Shown here piece by piece: positions 37,723 through 46,319 of a stretch of 49,644 nucleotides of DNA. Positions within the stretch are counted from its first letter, which is position 1, and the number at the start of each line of letters is the position of its first letter. The DNA lies in the IMG/VR virus record IMGVR_UViG_3300021061_000025, positions 1 through 49,644 of that record. One strand, written 5' to 3'. The notes beneath the pieces were generated by a model that did no database searches, was not told where the DNA came from, and saw only the letters and a program-made list of their open reading frames with translations. The position numbers were made by a program, and so were the translations under genes. The DNA is from a virus.

Positions 37723-39341
37723 TGGGCGGAACCACCCACTACGTCCCCTGGGATTACCAGCGGGTTTGCGACATCTGCGGCGTGGTCCGGAACCGCTCGA
37801 CCATGATCCAAAGACCCGGGTCGGTCTTCATCTGTCCTCGCCACCGGAACGAGCGGACTGAGCTCGAGCTCTCCGAGCTGAACGCAAACATTGAGCCCTA
37901 CAAAATTCTCCCCGCCCCTGACCCCAAGCCCCAAAACTACGACTCGCCGAACACCTACCGAGCAGACGACGCGGCGATTTTCAACTTCCTGCTCAGCCGT
38001 TCGGCTCGCTATCGAAACGTGACCAACGGCATGGGGGCGGATTTGACCCCCGGCTACCGACTTCAGACATGGGGTTGGGCGGCCCGCTACTTCTACGACC
38101 TTATCCAGCAGAACACCGCCAACCCGATAATGCTGGCGCAGGCGAGAACTCAACTCGCCTCCATCGCCGACAGCCTGCGAGCCATCCAGCTCGGCGGGCC
38201 GTCGTTCGCTGCGTTCACGCGGGCAAACTCCGCCTTCTACGGCGCGTTCATCGACACTCAGCAGGCGACCATTGAGTACGTGACGGTAGACCAGGCGATT
38301 TGCGGCTTGGCCCTGCTCTACGCCTACCGCGTCCTAGGAACGCCCTCCTACCTTGCGTCTGCCGTCGCTTCCGCAAGCTTCCTCAGGAACATCCAGGCCA
38401 TCGGAGCGCATGGGACCAACTTCACCTCGAAAGACTCCGCCGGAACCGTCCGCCTCTACACGGGAGCGCTTACCAGCTTCGTCCCGAACGTAAACGGACT
38501 TTACTCCGACCATCGGTTCTACCCGTCCTGTCTGGTTGCCCTGGACTTCTGGAGCCAGCTCAAAACCACCGCTGGGGATGTAGATGTCGGGGCGTCGAGC
38601 GCGGTCCTCGGCTTCGATTCTGTCCCAGACTGCCTGCTATCGGAGGCTATTTCCGACCTGCGTAGCTTCTGGTCTACCGGCGTCGCGAATGCCGGCTCGT
38701 CCGCCGTCGTCAACGGGTTCTCTTCGTCTACCCCGTTCGAGTGCTTCAACGCCTACCCGCAGACAAAGCCCAACACGACCGTCACGGGGACCGGGACCTG
38801 GGAGTATCAGGATGGCATCTCCCTTGTCACGGGGCTCAATTGGGCCCAGGGGCTAGGCGCTCTCTACGCGTACGAGGGAGCGTCGACGCAGGTGACGTCC
38901 ATCCTGTCGTACCTGCGAGGGTTCGACAGTAACTCGAGCTACGAGACCCCAGCCAACACGCCGACCTCTGTCCTGGCCGCCGGCTCCACCGGGGAATACA
39001 ACGCCACCCAGGGCATCGCCACGCTTCTCCAGGTCGCGGGCACGGGCTCTCCCAGAAATGGCTCCTCTCTGTACGACTGGGGCGCGTTCGGGTGCGTGGC
39101 TCGCCTTTGGAACGCCAGGCACGCGGCGGACTTCAAGGCCGCTCGGCTGAACGTCATCGGAGTTACCCAGAGGTTCGATAACGGGACAAGGTCAGACGGA
39201 GACCAGTACGACCGCATAGCCCTGCGTGGTCGCTCGGGCCTCACGTTTCAGACCTCGTTCACTGAGTCTGTCCTTGGGGGGACGTATCGGGTGAAAGACG
39301 CGCAGGCAGCGGCGCAGTGGGGAGTGGCGTACCGGCTATGA
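37722..39341 (+). CDS. Alpha-rich virion protein with N-terminal zinc ribbon
   Basis: A 539-residue protein starting in a TAATG overlap. Residues 16-40 form a zinc ribbon (CDICGVVRNRSTMIQRPGSVFICPRHR). The rest is dominated by helices with conserved aromatic/Ala patterns (DQAICGLALLYAYRVLGTPSYLASAV) that look like the hairpin repeats of (alpha/alpha) barrels, as in six-hairpin glycosidases. It may be an envelope-polysaccharide enzyme or a head-tail connector part. I do not recognise its catalytic acids. Confidence 0.5.
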   Translation: MGGTTHYVPWDYQRVCDICGVVRNRSTMIQRPGSVFICPRHRNERTELELSELNANIEPYKILPAPDPKPQNYDSPNTYRADDAAIFNFLLSRSARYRNVTNGMGADLTPGYRLQTWGWAARYFYDLIQQNTANPIMLAQARTQLASIADSLRAIQLGGPSFAAFTRANSAFYGAFIDTQQATIEYVTVDQAICGLALLYAYRVLGTPSYLASAVASASFLRNIQAIGAHGTNFTSKDSAGTVRLYTGALTSFVPNVNGLYSDHRFYPSCLVALDFWSQLKTTAGDVDVGASSAVLGFDSVPDCLLSEAISDLRSFWSTGVANAGSSAVVNGFSSSTPFECFNAYPQTKPNTTVTGTGTWEYQDGISLVTGLNWAQGLGALYAYEGASTQVTSILSYLRGFDSNSSYETPANTPTSVLAAGSTGEYNATQGIATLLQVAGTGSPRNGSSLYDWGAFGCVARLWNARHAADFKAARLNVIGVTQRFDNGTRSDGDQYDRIALRGRSGLTFQTSFTESVLGGTYRVKDAQAAAQWGVAYRL

Positions 39342-40042
39342 GCATCTCCTCGTCCACCTCGTTCGACCTGACCCGGACTGGGATAATCCGGGTGGCTTAC
39401 CAGCTCATTGGAGTGGTTCCGGCCGGGGAAGACCCGTCGACGGCGCAACTGTCGCTCGGCACCGACCTCTTGAACGTCGAGCTCAAGGCGCTTCAGAACC
39501 GGGGAATCATCCTCACGAAGCTCGACGAGACGACCACGACCCTGGTTCAGGGGCAGGCGGAATACTCGACCGCCTCAGACACGCTCGATATCGACAGCCG
39601 GACGCCATACGTCACCGACACGTCCGGCAACGACTTCCCGGTCAAGTTCATCTCTCGGGCGATGTACATGCGCCTGACCGAGAAGGAGACCGAGTCCCAG
39701 CCGTCTCAGATGTACGTCGAGCGGGGGACTACGATCTCCTTCTTCCTCTACCCGACCCCCGACGCCTCCTGGGCGAGCATCACATACCCGCGGGTGAAGT
39801 TACTCACCGACATGGATTCGGCCGACATCAACACCGGCCTCCGGTCCAAGTACCTCAGGGGGATTGTCTTCTGGCTGGCCGCGGACCTGGCATTCCACCA
39901 CGGGCTCCTCGAGAAGCAGCGCTTTCTTAAAGCGGAGTGGGAGCAGGCCATCTCCGAGGCCGTAAATGACGACACGGAGCGGGGGCCAATTCAGATCAAA
40001 CCGGACTACGGGTATCGGTTCGGACGAAGAGGGAGACGGTAA
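39338..40042 (+). CDS. Head-tail connector, P22 gp4-like
   Basis: A 234-residue protein. ATGA overlap start. The N-terminal helix (SFDLTRTGIIRVAYQLIGV) and LSLGTDLLNVELKALQNRGI fit tail-accessory factor gp4-type proteins that attach below the portal. The end is Arg-rich (RFGRRGRR). It lies before a tailspike and gp10-like gene, consistent with a short-tail assembly set. Confidence 0.65.
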   Translation: MSISSSTSFDLTRTGIIRVAYQLIGVVPAGEDPSTAQLSLGTDLLNVELKALQNRGIILTKLDETTTTLVQGQAEYSTASDTLDIDSRTPYVTDTSGNDFPVKFISRAMYMRLTEKETESQPSQMYVERGTTISFFLYPTPDASWASITYPRVKLLTDMDSADINTGLRSKYLRGIVFWLAADLAFHHGLLEKQRFLKAEWEQAISEAVNDDTERGPIQIKPDYGYRFGRRGRR

Positions 40043-41574
40043 TGGCCTCGCTTCTGACAGAACTGGTTATCTCCGGCTCCCGAAAGAGCGACGGGACGGC
40101 GAACGCATCCGGAAAGGTCTACGCCTACATCCCCGGTACCAGCACGTCGGTCCCCGTGTATTCGAGCTCTGACGCCTCGACGATAGCGACCCAGCCTCTC
40201 ACGCTGGACTCGGGCGGAAGAATCAACCGAACGGACTACCCGTCCGGAATTTGGGTCACTCGCCCGGTTCGGCTGCTGATTCAGGACTCGGCAGGAAGTA
40301 CCGTCTCCGATTCGACCTACTACCCGGCCACGGCGAACAACGTCGCCATGGACAACGATGGGTTCACCGGCACGACGGTGGACGAGGCCCTGGACGCCGC
40401 CTACACGAGCACCGGGGGACAGGACTTCAAGTACCTGGAGAGCGCGGGGGCTACCGCCAGGACTATCAAGGCGAAGTTCTCCGAGCTGGGTATATCGGTA
40501 AAAGACTTCGGCGCCGTCGGGGACGGGGTGACGGTCGACACGTCGGCAATTCAGCAGGCGATGAACCGGGCCAAGGTTCTCTCGGTCCCGGTGATGTTCC
40601 CTGGCGGTACCTACAAGATTGACCAGGCCCTTGCGCTCACGAGCGCGACGGGGGTTTCGCTCATTGGCGCCGGCTCGGCCTCCGCCATCATCTCGAACAC
40701 CCACGCCACCGGGAACGCCTTCACACTGACGTCTTGCACTGGGTTCAGGGTCGAGGGTCTGGCTATCACCAACGCCACTGCGGGCACGAACACGGGAATC
40801 GGTCTCTCCCTCGTTAGCTGCTCGAACGTTATCGTCACGGCGTCGAAAATCACCGAACACGGTACCGGCATCAGCATCACCGGGACGGCGCCCGGGAACA
40901 TTATCGTGACCGGCGGGACCATCGTCGAGGCGGCTGCCATCGGAGCGAACGCCCGGGGCATAATGGTCAACCCGACGACCAGTCCGGCCACTGGCACCAA
41001 GTTCGCCGCCATCGGCTGCAACTTGTCTGGGGCGGGCAACTCGTCCAGCGCCAGCATCGAGTTCGCTGGCTCTGCGAACCATTGCACCGTCACGGGTTGC
41101 ACATTCTACGGCGCCGCTAACGTCCGGTTCGATTCCGCGCTCACCGGCACTAACTTCTACATCTTCTCCAATAGCTACCCGTCTGGACTGGCGCAGGTAA
41201 TCGAAGCCGCCACCGAGCCGTCCGCTCTCCTTACTGACGTCACGAACAACGCCACAACCGAGACGATGACCGGCACGGGGACGGCGACCACGCCTGACCG
41301 CAGCCGCTTCAACCTGTTTCGCATCAACGTCACTGGGGCGGGCGCGACGATCACAATCCCCGCGCCAACCCCAATCCCCAGCGCGGACTCCGACGCGATT
41401 ATCCGGTTCCGCCTCTACAACAACAACGCTGGAGCGACAACCTACACCTTCAACGCCGTCTACCACCTCGCCTCAGCTATCAGCACGACGGCCGGGAACC
41501 AGACGGAAATTGAACTCCATTGGGACTGGTCGCGGTCAATCTGGGTCGAGGCCTACCGAGCGGTGACGACGTGA
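40042..41574 (+). CDS. Tailspike, right-handed beta-helix (pectate-lyase-like)
   Basis: A 510-residue protein. After a head-binding-like domain (1-110), the sequence SVKDFGAVGDGVTVDTSAIQQAM at about 151-174 is the pectate-lyase-superfamily opening, followed by beta-helix turns (AFTLTSCTGFRVEGLAITN, IVTASKITEHGTGISITG) and a beta-sandwich-like C-terminus (430-510). It probably binds or cuts a surface polysaccharide. TAATG start overlap. Confidence 0.75.
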   Translation: MASLLTELVISGSRKSDGTANASGKVYAYIPGTSTSVPVYSSSDASTIATQPLTLDSGGRINRTDYPSGIWVTRPVRLLIQDSAGSTVSDSTYYPATANNVAMDNDGFTGTTVDEALDAAYTSTGGQDFKYLESAGATARTIKAKFSELGISVKDFGAVGDGVTVDTSAIQQAMNRAKVLSVPVMFPGGTYKIDQALALTSATGVSLIGAGSASAIISNTHATGNAFTLTSCTGFRVEGLAITNATAGTNTGIGLSLVSCSNVIVTASKITEHGTGISITGTAPGNIIVTGGTIVEAAAIGANARGIMVNPTTSPATGTKFAAIGCNLSGAGNSSSASIEFAGSANHCTVTGCTFYGAANVRFDSALTGTNFYIFSNSYPSGLAQVIEAATEPSALLTDVTNNATTETMTGTGTATTPDRSRFNLFRINVTGAGATITIPAPTPIPSADSDAIIRFRLYNNNAGATTYTFNAVYHLASAISTTAGNQTEIELHWDWSRSIWVEAYRAVTT

Positions 41575-41576
41575 TG

Positions 41577-41948
41577 CTACTGGCAGGACTGCCGGGCGCC
41601 CGTCGGCGTGCAGTACGTCGCCACCCGTCGCAGCATCCAGACGGAGTTTTCGGGCTGGCTCGGCATCGTGACCGCCATCGAATCGCCAGAGAAGACCACC
41701 CGGGCCTCCGGGAAGCCAGCAAGCCGGAGCGTCCGACCCTGCACTTCCCACCGCGCAGGCCCCACGATAGCGCCGTTAGGGGCTACATAGGCGTAGTCGC
41801 CGGTAGGAGCGAGCGCGAGGGTCGCGCGGCCGGCCTGCCACGTGCCAATGAGTTCCCCGGCCGTCAGTGGCGAGGCTGCCTCCGTCGTCGCCGGCAACCC
41901 CTCGCATCCACCCAGCAGAACGGCAGCAATCAACAGTACGCGCTTCAT
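41577..41948 (-). CDS. Lipoprotein encoded against the late operon (moron candidate)
   Basis: A 123-residue protein. Signal peptide MKRVLLIAAVLLGGC with lipobox LLGGC at 11-15 (Cys15 lipidated), then a small beta-rich domain with two later cysteines (C118, C122) in TYCTPTGARQSC. AAAGGGA is seven bases before the ATG. It is the only minus-strand gene in the late block, flanked by the tailspike and the gp10-like gene. Phage lipoproteins of this type often change or shield an outer-membrane receptor. The span 41949-42090 upstream holds an inverted repeat and could contain its promoter. Confidence 0.7.
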   Translation of the reverse strand: MKRVLLIAAVLLGGCEGLPATTEAASPLTAGELIGTWQAGRATLALAPTGDYAYVAPNGAIVGPARWEVQGRTLRLAGFPEARVVFSGDSMAVTMPSQPENSVWMLRRVATYCTPTGARQSCQ

Positions 41949-42005
41949 GTTCAGTCCCTTTCGTCGCCAGTCCCTTTGGTAGTGGGGAAGCCGGGGGGAC
42001 TGAAC
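41949..42005. repeat. Inverted repeat upstream of lipoprotein gene
   Basis: GTTCAGTCC (41949-41957) and GGACTGAAC (41997-42005) form perfect 9-bp arms with a 39-base spacer. Two direct copies of the 10-mer AAAGGGACTG (minus strand) lie at the lipoprotein end, one including its ribosome site. The rest of 42006-42090 shows nothing recognisable. Confidence 0.45.
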
Positions 42006-42090
42006 GTTCCCGGCCTTTCACTGTGGGTCATGACTCCGCAGCTACCCCACACCAGGGTCAGGCACTTCGATCTGAACCGCAATCCGGGGC

Positions 42091-43548
42091 ATGCGTTCAG
42101 TGGGTGAGCCCAAGCCCATACCGTTCAACGCAGGCCAGATGTCTGGTTTATCCGAGCTGTCCGGGGCCGCCCCTGCGTTCATCAACTTCCTCGCCGATGC
42201 GGCCGGGGCTATTCGCGTCAGGCCGGGCATAGAGCCATGGAGCGACTTCCCGGACGAAACCCCCAATGAATCCCCCGTTATCGGAATGTTCGCCTGGCGG
42301 ACGTATCTCCTCTACGTCACGCAAGACCGGAAGCTCTGGGCGTGGGAAGCGACCGGAGGGGTTCAGGCGCTCTCAGACTCCACAACCACGACCCAGCTAG
42401 ATGGCTCCCTCCGGCCTGTCTGGACCTGCGACAGCACCCGGGTTGTGGTGACCGGGGGAGGGGCCCCGCAGACCTGGCAGGGCACCGGCCTTAGCTCGAG
42501 GCTCTCTCCCGCCGCCACAACCCCAAGCGGCTCCCCGCTCGCCCTAACCCACATCGCCTATGCCGGCCAGCGGTTCATCGGCAACACCAACGACAACACC
42601 GGCTACCTCCAGTGGACCCCGCCGGGGCCTGGAAACCACACCTCCTGGCCCATCGTCGGTCCCTACTACTCCGAGGCGGAAGCCGCCCCCGACCCGGTAA
42701 TCGCCCTCCACGCGAACTCTAACGAGGTCTTCGCCTTCGGAACGGAGACTCTCCAGGTCTACCAGCCAGACCCGGTCATCGCCTTCACTGTATCCGCCTC
42801 CAAGCAGGCCGGATGCTCAGCCCCATATTCGGTCATCGAGGTCGAAGACGAGGGATTTGCGTGGCTGGACGATAAACGCCGCCTGGTCTTCTCGAATGGC
42901 CGCGAGGTCCAACCTCTCAGCTCCCCCGCCCTGGCCGCTGATATCGACCGATTCACTGTCGTAGAGGATTGCTGGGGTGCGTTCCTTCGCATCGGCTCCC
43001 ACGAGCTCCTCCTGTGGGTATTCCCAACCGAGAAGCGGGGGCCCTATTACGACCGCACCACAAAGAAGTGGGGCGAGTTTCGCTCAATCGATGACAACGG
43101 TGAGTGGCAAAGCTGGATTGCGAATTGCCACTATTATTGGAGTGACCGTAATTTGCACCTCATTGGATTGTCGGACGGTACAATTGGGGTGTTGACTTTC
43201 GACGCTTTCGACGACAACGGAACGACCATCCGGGCGGTCTCCCGAACGGGATTCCAGGACCACGGTACGTTCAATCGAAAGCTCTGTGAGCGCGTCGACG
43301 TCCAGCTAAAGAGAGGCGATACCGTCCCGCCGGCAACGCCTCCGACTGTCGAGGTCCGTTACCGCGACGACCTGGGAGCGTTTCAGCCTTCGTTGCGGTT
43401 CTCGATGGGGGCGGCTCATTACCAGCCGGTCCAAAGTGCGTGGGCTCAGCGCGAATACCGGCAACGCCAGTGGGAGCTCGAATGGTCCGGCGGGTCTGAG
43501 TTTCTGCTCGCCGGGGCCAGCGAACAAATCGTCGTAGGAGACACCTAA
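42091..43548 (+). CDS. P22 gp10-like packaged-DNA stabilisation protein
   Basis: A 485-residue beta-rich protein. The order FNAGQMSGLSELSGAAPAFINFL, then AYAGQRFIGNTNDNTGYLQW, SVIEVEDEGFAWLDDKRRLVFSNG and GPYYDRTTKKWGEF fits the gp10/tail-hub family (beta-propeller-like), which closes the packaged head with gp4 and gp26. It starts with ATG after the non-coding gap by the lipoprotein. Confidence 0.7.
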   Translation: MRSVGEPKPIPFNAGQMSGLSELSGAAPAFINFLADAAGAIRVRPGIEPWSDFPDETPNESPVIGMFAWRTYLLYVTQDRKLWAWEATGGVQALSDSTTTTQLDGSLRPVWTCDSTRVVVTGGGAPQTWQGTGLSSRLSPAATTPSGSPLALTHIAYAGQRFIGNTNDNTGYLQWTPPGPGNHTSWPIVGPYYSEAEAAPDPVIALHANSNEVFAFGTETLQVYQPDPVIAFTVSASKQAGCSAPYSVIEVEDEGFAWLDDKRRLVFSNGREVQPLSSPALAADIDRFTVVEDCWGAFLRIGSHELLLWVFPTEKRGPYYDRTTKKWGEFRSIDDNGEWQSWIANCHYYWSDRNLHLIGLSDGTIGVLTFDAFDDNGTTIRAVSRTGFQDHGTFNRKLCERVDVQLKRGDTVPPATPPTVEVRYRDDLGAFQPSLRFSMGAAHYQPVQSAWAQREYRQRQWELEWSGGSEFLLAGASEQIVVGDT

Positions 43549-43935
43549 ATGGCCGACTACGGATGGATGGACGTCGCCTTCCCTCACATCGGCGCTCACA
43601 AGCTCGGCGGAGATGCGTGGGCCTATTTGAGTGGAGGTTCAAACCCGGTTACTGACATCTGGAACGAGGTCCGCGGTAACCCGCAGGACATCAAGGCTGC
43701 CTACGACCAGGCAATGGCAAGGGCCCAGCAGGGCGGGCAGCAGACGAAAGACTTTCTCCTGGGGCAGCAGGCGAAGGCGCAGCAGTTCTACGCCCCCATG
43801 CAGAAGATGTTTCAAGGCATGTACGGGACTGGTGGAATTCAGGCGCCTCAGGTTCCCGGGGTTCCTGGGTCTCAGCCGCTACAGCCGTCTCCACAGATGG
43901 CGGCGATGTTCAACGCCCCCGGCGGGAGGCGGTAA
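43549..43935 (+). CDS. Small virion protein before ejection genes
   Basis: A 128-residue protein: helix (IKAAYDQAMARAQQGGQQT) and a Gln/Gly/Pro-rich end with MQKMFQGMYG. Likely minor virion or ejection accessory; overlaps the next gene as TAATG. No family recognised. Confidence 0.55.
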   Translation: MADYGWMDVAFPHIGAHKLGGDAWAYLSGGSNPVTDIWNEVRGNPQDIKAAYDQAMARAQQGGQQTKDFLLGQQAKAQQFYAPMQKMFQGMYGTGGIQAPQVPGVPGSQPLQPSPQMAAMFNAPGGRR

Positions 43936-44687
43936 TGCCGACCATTCCTGGCTGGCCTCCTACGCAAAACACGAATGCGCCCAGACCTACTGGCATCAAC
44001 CCTCAGGCATTTCCTGGACAGAACAACGCGCGCTCCAATTCGCCCATACAGCCCGTACAGACGCAGGCCCAGCCAAAGACGCTAGGCCAGCCGGCCGCGC
44101 TAACCCCGGTTCAACGACTCCAGCAGGCCGCGAACACCGGGGCCACGTCCGACAGGACGGCGACGCAGACCATGACCCAAAACCGACTGCCAGAAGCAGC
44201 TCCGACCTACGGCTCCCACTCTGGCCCTGGAATTCTCGAGCAGTGGTTCAACCAGCGCGCGTCCGGTACAGACCCCGCCTACGAATACACGATGGGCAGG
44301 GGAATGGACGCCATCGACAACAGGATGGCTGCCGCCGGCTCGTTCAACTCTGGCGCCAGGGGACAGCAGCTCTCTGACTTCGCGGCCAACGCGGGGGCGC
44401 AGCGCATGTCCGCCCTCGACGCTCTGGCTGGTGGCGCATCTGGCGAGCACATGGGGCGTCTGAACTCGATGTTCGCGCAGGGCATGGGACTGGCTGGGGG
44501 ACAGGCTGGCGTTGCCGGCCAGTACGACACCGGGGCCGCTAACGCGATGAACTCGGCCAACCAAGCAATCCTGATGATGATGCTGAACAAGGCCGGGGTC
44601 GATTCGCAGGCGACGCAGGGATTCCTCAACAACCTGTTCAGCGGCCTCGGCCTGGCGGTCGGAGGCGGGGGCGGGAGGCCTGCCTAA
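43935..44687 (+). CDS. Ejection protein, small subunit (gp7-like)
   Basis: A 250-residue protein: Pro/Gln/Asn-rich start, then Gly/Ala-rich helices (MAAAGSFNSGARGQQLSDFAAN, AGGASGEHMGRLNSMFAQG) ending in a Gly-run. This composition and the place after gp10-type and before larger Ala/Gly-rich genes match the P22 internal virion proteins gp7/gp20/gp16 that leave the head first. Inference by position. Confidence 0.55.
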   Translation: MPTIPGWPPTQNTNAPRPTGINPQAFPGQNNARSNSPIQPVQTQAQPKTLGQPAALTPVQRLQQAANTGATSDRTATQTMTQNRLPEAAPTYGSHSGPGILEQWFNQRASGTDPAYEYTMGRGMDAIDNRMAAAGSFNSGARGQQLSDFAANAGAQRMSALDALAGGASGEHMGRLNSMFAQGMGLAGGQAGVAGQYDTGAANAMNSANQAILMMMLNKAGVDSQATQGFLNNLFSGLGLAVGGGGGRPA

Positions 44688-46319
44688 GTGGCGAACCAGG
44701 ACTACGCGATTCCGTGGGCAATCCCGGACATCAGTCAGGGGGCTCGGTTTCTGCTCGGCTCCATCAATGCGAGGCGAGACCAGGAGAGGGCCGACGAGAA
44801 CGCCCGAACCCAGCGGATGTTCGCCCAGAGAAACCTGGAAGTGCAGTCGGCCGCCGCGAAGCGGGAAGAGATGCGCTTCAAGCTGGAACAAGAGCGCCTG
44901 GCGCATCAACGGGAAGTCGAGCGGGCGAATGCCATCGGACCCCTGATGCAGGCCGCCCAGCGGTTCAACCCGGCCGTAGCGTCGGCAATGGGCAAGCCGC
45001 ACGGGATTTCGTTCGCCAATGACGAGACGACTTCCGAGCGGGTCAGGCCGGACCTCTTCGGGGCAGCCCAGAATGCGTTCGGAGACTTCGCCCGCCAGAA
45101 GCTCGCGGAGCCTGACCCGCCCCAGGGGCCCGATGTCGGCGTGGACGCCGTAAGCGGCGGCGAGCCGATCGCTCCGCAGCCTGGGCCGCCTGCCGTGGAT
45201 GGCCCGTCTCCCGTCGAACAGGAAATCGCGCGGCTCGAGAGCGTCAAGCCTCGTCTCATGATGAACGTCGGCGACCAGGCCGTTGAAGTGCCGGCGTCTC
45301 GGGACGCGTCCACCGGCCTCGGCCCCGAGTACGACCGGATGTTCAACCAGTTCCGCCAGCTTCCCGGGGTCTCCGAGGAGGACGCTCTCAAGCTCGTGTT
45401 CCAGGAGCACAAGGCGCAGCAGGGACAAGAGGCAAGTGCCAATCGTACCGCCGATACGATTGCCTCCAGGGAGCGGCTGGCCGCTGCGCACCGGCCCGAC
45501 GTCGAGACGCTGGAGAAGTGGCTCATGGCGCGACTGAATCAGTCCGACATCAACAGCCGCCGGGCAGCGAACGCCAAGATTCAATCGGCAGGGGTTACGC
45601 CGAATCTCGCCGGCCTAGCCGAGTTGATCCGAATGAAGGAAGAGGGACAGGCTGACTCTGACATCGCCGGCCGCGCCGCCGACCTGAAAATCCAGCCAAA
45701 AGCGTGGGCCACGCCGGTAAAGGAATCCGGACGACAGGGAGAGAAGCACTCTCAACTCACGGTTACCGGGCCCGACGGTGAAGTCCTGGGCGAGGCCCAC
45801 GATGCAGTAGCCAAGCGACGGCTCGACGACGCCAACATCGCCTTTACCCAGCTAGTCGAGCGAACGAGAGCCCTCTCCGAGGACGTCAAGCAACACGGCG
45901 CCCGCATCATGCCGTGGGACTTCGACGGCCAGCAGCGCCGGGAGAGCCTCAAGGCCGCCGCCGCATCGGCCGGCCGGAAGTACCACGAGCTTGGCGTGTC
46001 CAACGCGAATATCGAACTTGAGCACAAAATCCTCGGGCCGGCGGGGACGCTTACCGACGGGTTCATCAAGGGCGCCAACGCCGACGTCATCGACGAGACG
46101 CTCAAGGAGGCGATGGTCAAACACAAGGCCGGCATGGCGGTTCGCCTCCGCTCCGGGGAGGCCGGCAACCGCGTACAGCCGCAGTTGCCGAAGAAGAAGC
46201 CGGCCAAGCAAGCCGGTCTCCCCGGTCACGGCAGGTCTCTCCCCGCTGGCGCCATCCCCGGGAAGCTGAACGGGCGCCGTGGCTACGTCCTCAACGGCGA
46301 ATTCCACCCGACCGAGTAA
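44688..46319 (+). CDS. Ejection protein, middle subunit (gp20-like)
   Basis: A 543-residue protein starting with GTG. Coiled-coil (RNLEVQSAAAKREEMRFKLEQ, near 40-80), acidic-Pro linker and long helical domains (EEHKAQQGQEAS-type, EKWLMARLNQSDIN) with an Ala-rich end. No domain match. The gene order suggests an internal virion protein forming part of the DNA ejection channel. Confidence 0.55.
   Translation: MANQDYAIPWAIPDISQGARFLLGSINARRDQERADENARTQRMFAQRNLEVQSAAAKREEMRFKLEQERLAHQREVERANAIGPLMQAAQRFNPAVASAMGKPHGISFANDETTSERVRPDLFGAAQNAFGDFARQKLAEPDPPQGPDVGVDAVSGGEPIAPQPGPPAVDGPSPVEQEIARLESVKPRLMMNVGDQAVEVPASRDASTGLGPEYDRMFNQFRQLPGVSEEDALKLVFQEHKAQQGQEASANRTADTIASRERLAAAHRPDVETLEKWLMARLNQSDINSRRAANAKIQSAGVTPNLAGLAELIRMKEEGQADSDIAGRAADLKIQPKAWATPVKESGRQGEKHSQLTVTGPDGEVLGEAHDAVAKRRLDDANIAFTQLVERTRALSEDVKQHGARIMPWDFDGQQRRESLKAAAASAGRKYHELGVSNANIELEHKILGPAGTLTDGFIKGANADVIDETLKEAMVKHKAGMAVRLRSGEAGNRVQPQLPKKKPAKQAGLPGHGRSLPAGAIPGKLNGRRGYVLNGEFHPTE

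Noticed and set aside
40006-41466. A 486-residue minus-strand open frame opposite the tailspike
   Set aside because: Antisense shadow of the tailspike with Arg/Asp/Gly-rich repetitive composition.
44100-45584. A 494-residue minus-strand open frame opposite ejection genes
   Set aside because: Antisense shadow over two plus genes with matching overlaps; no ribosome site.
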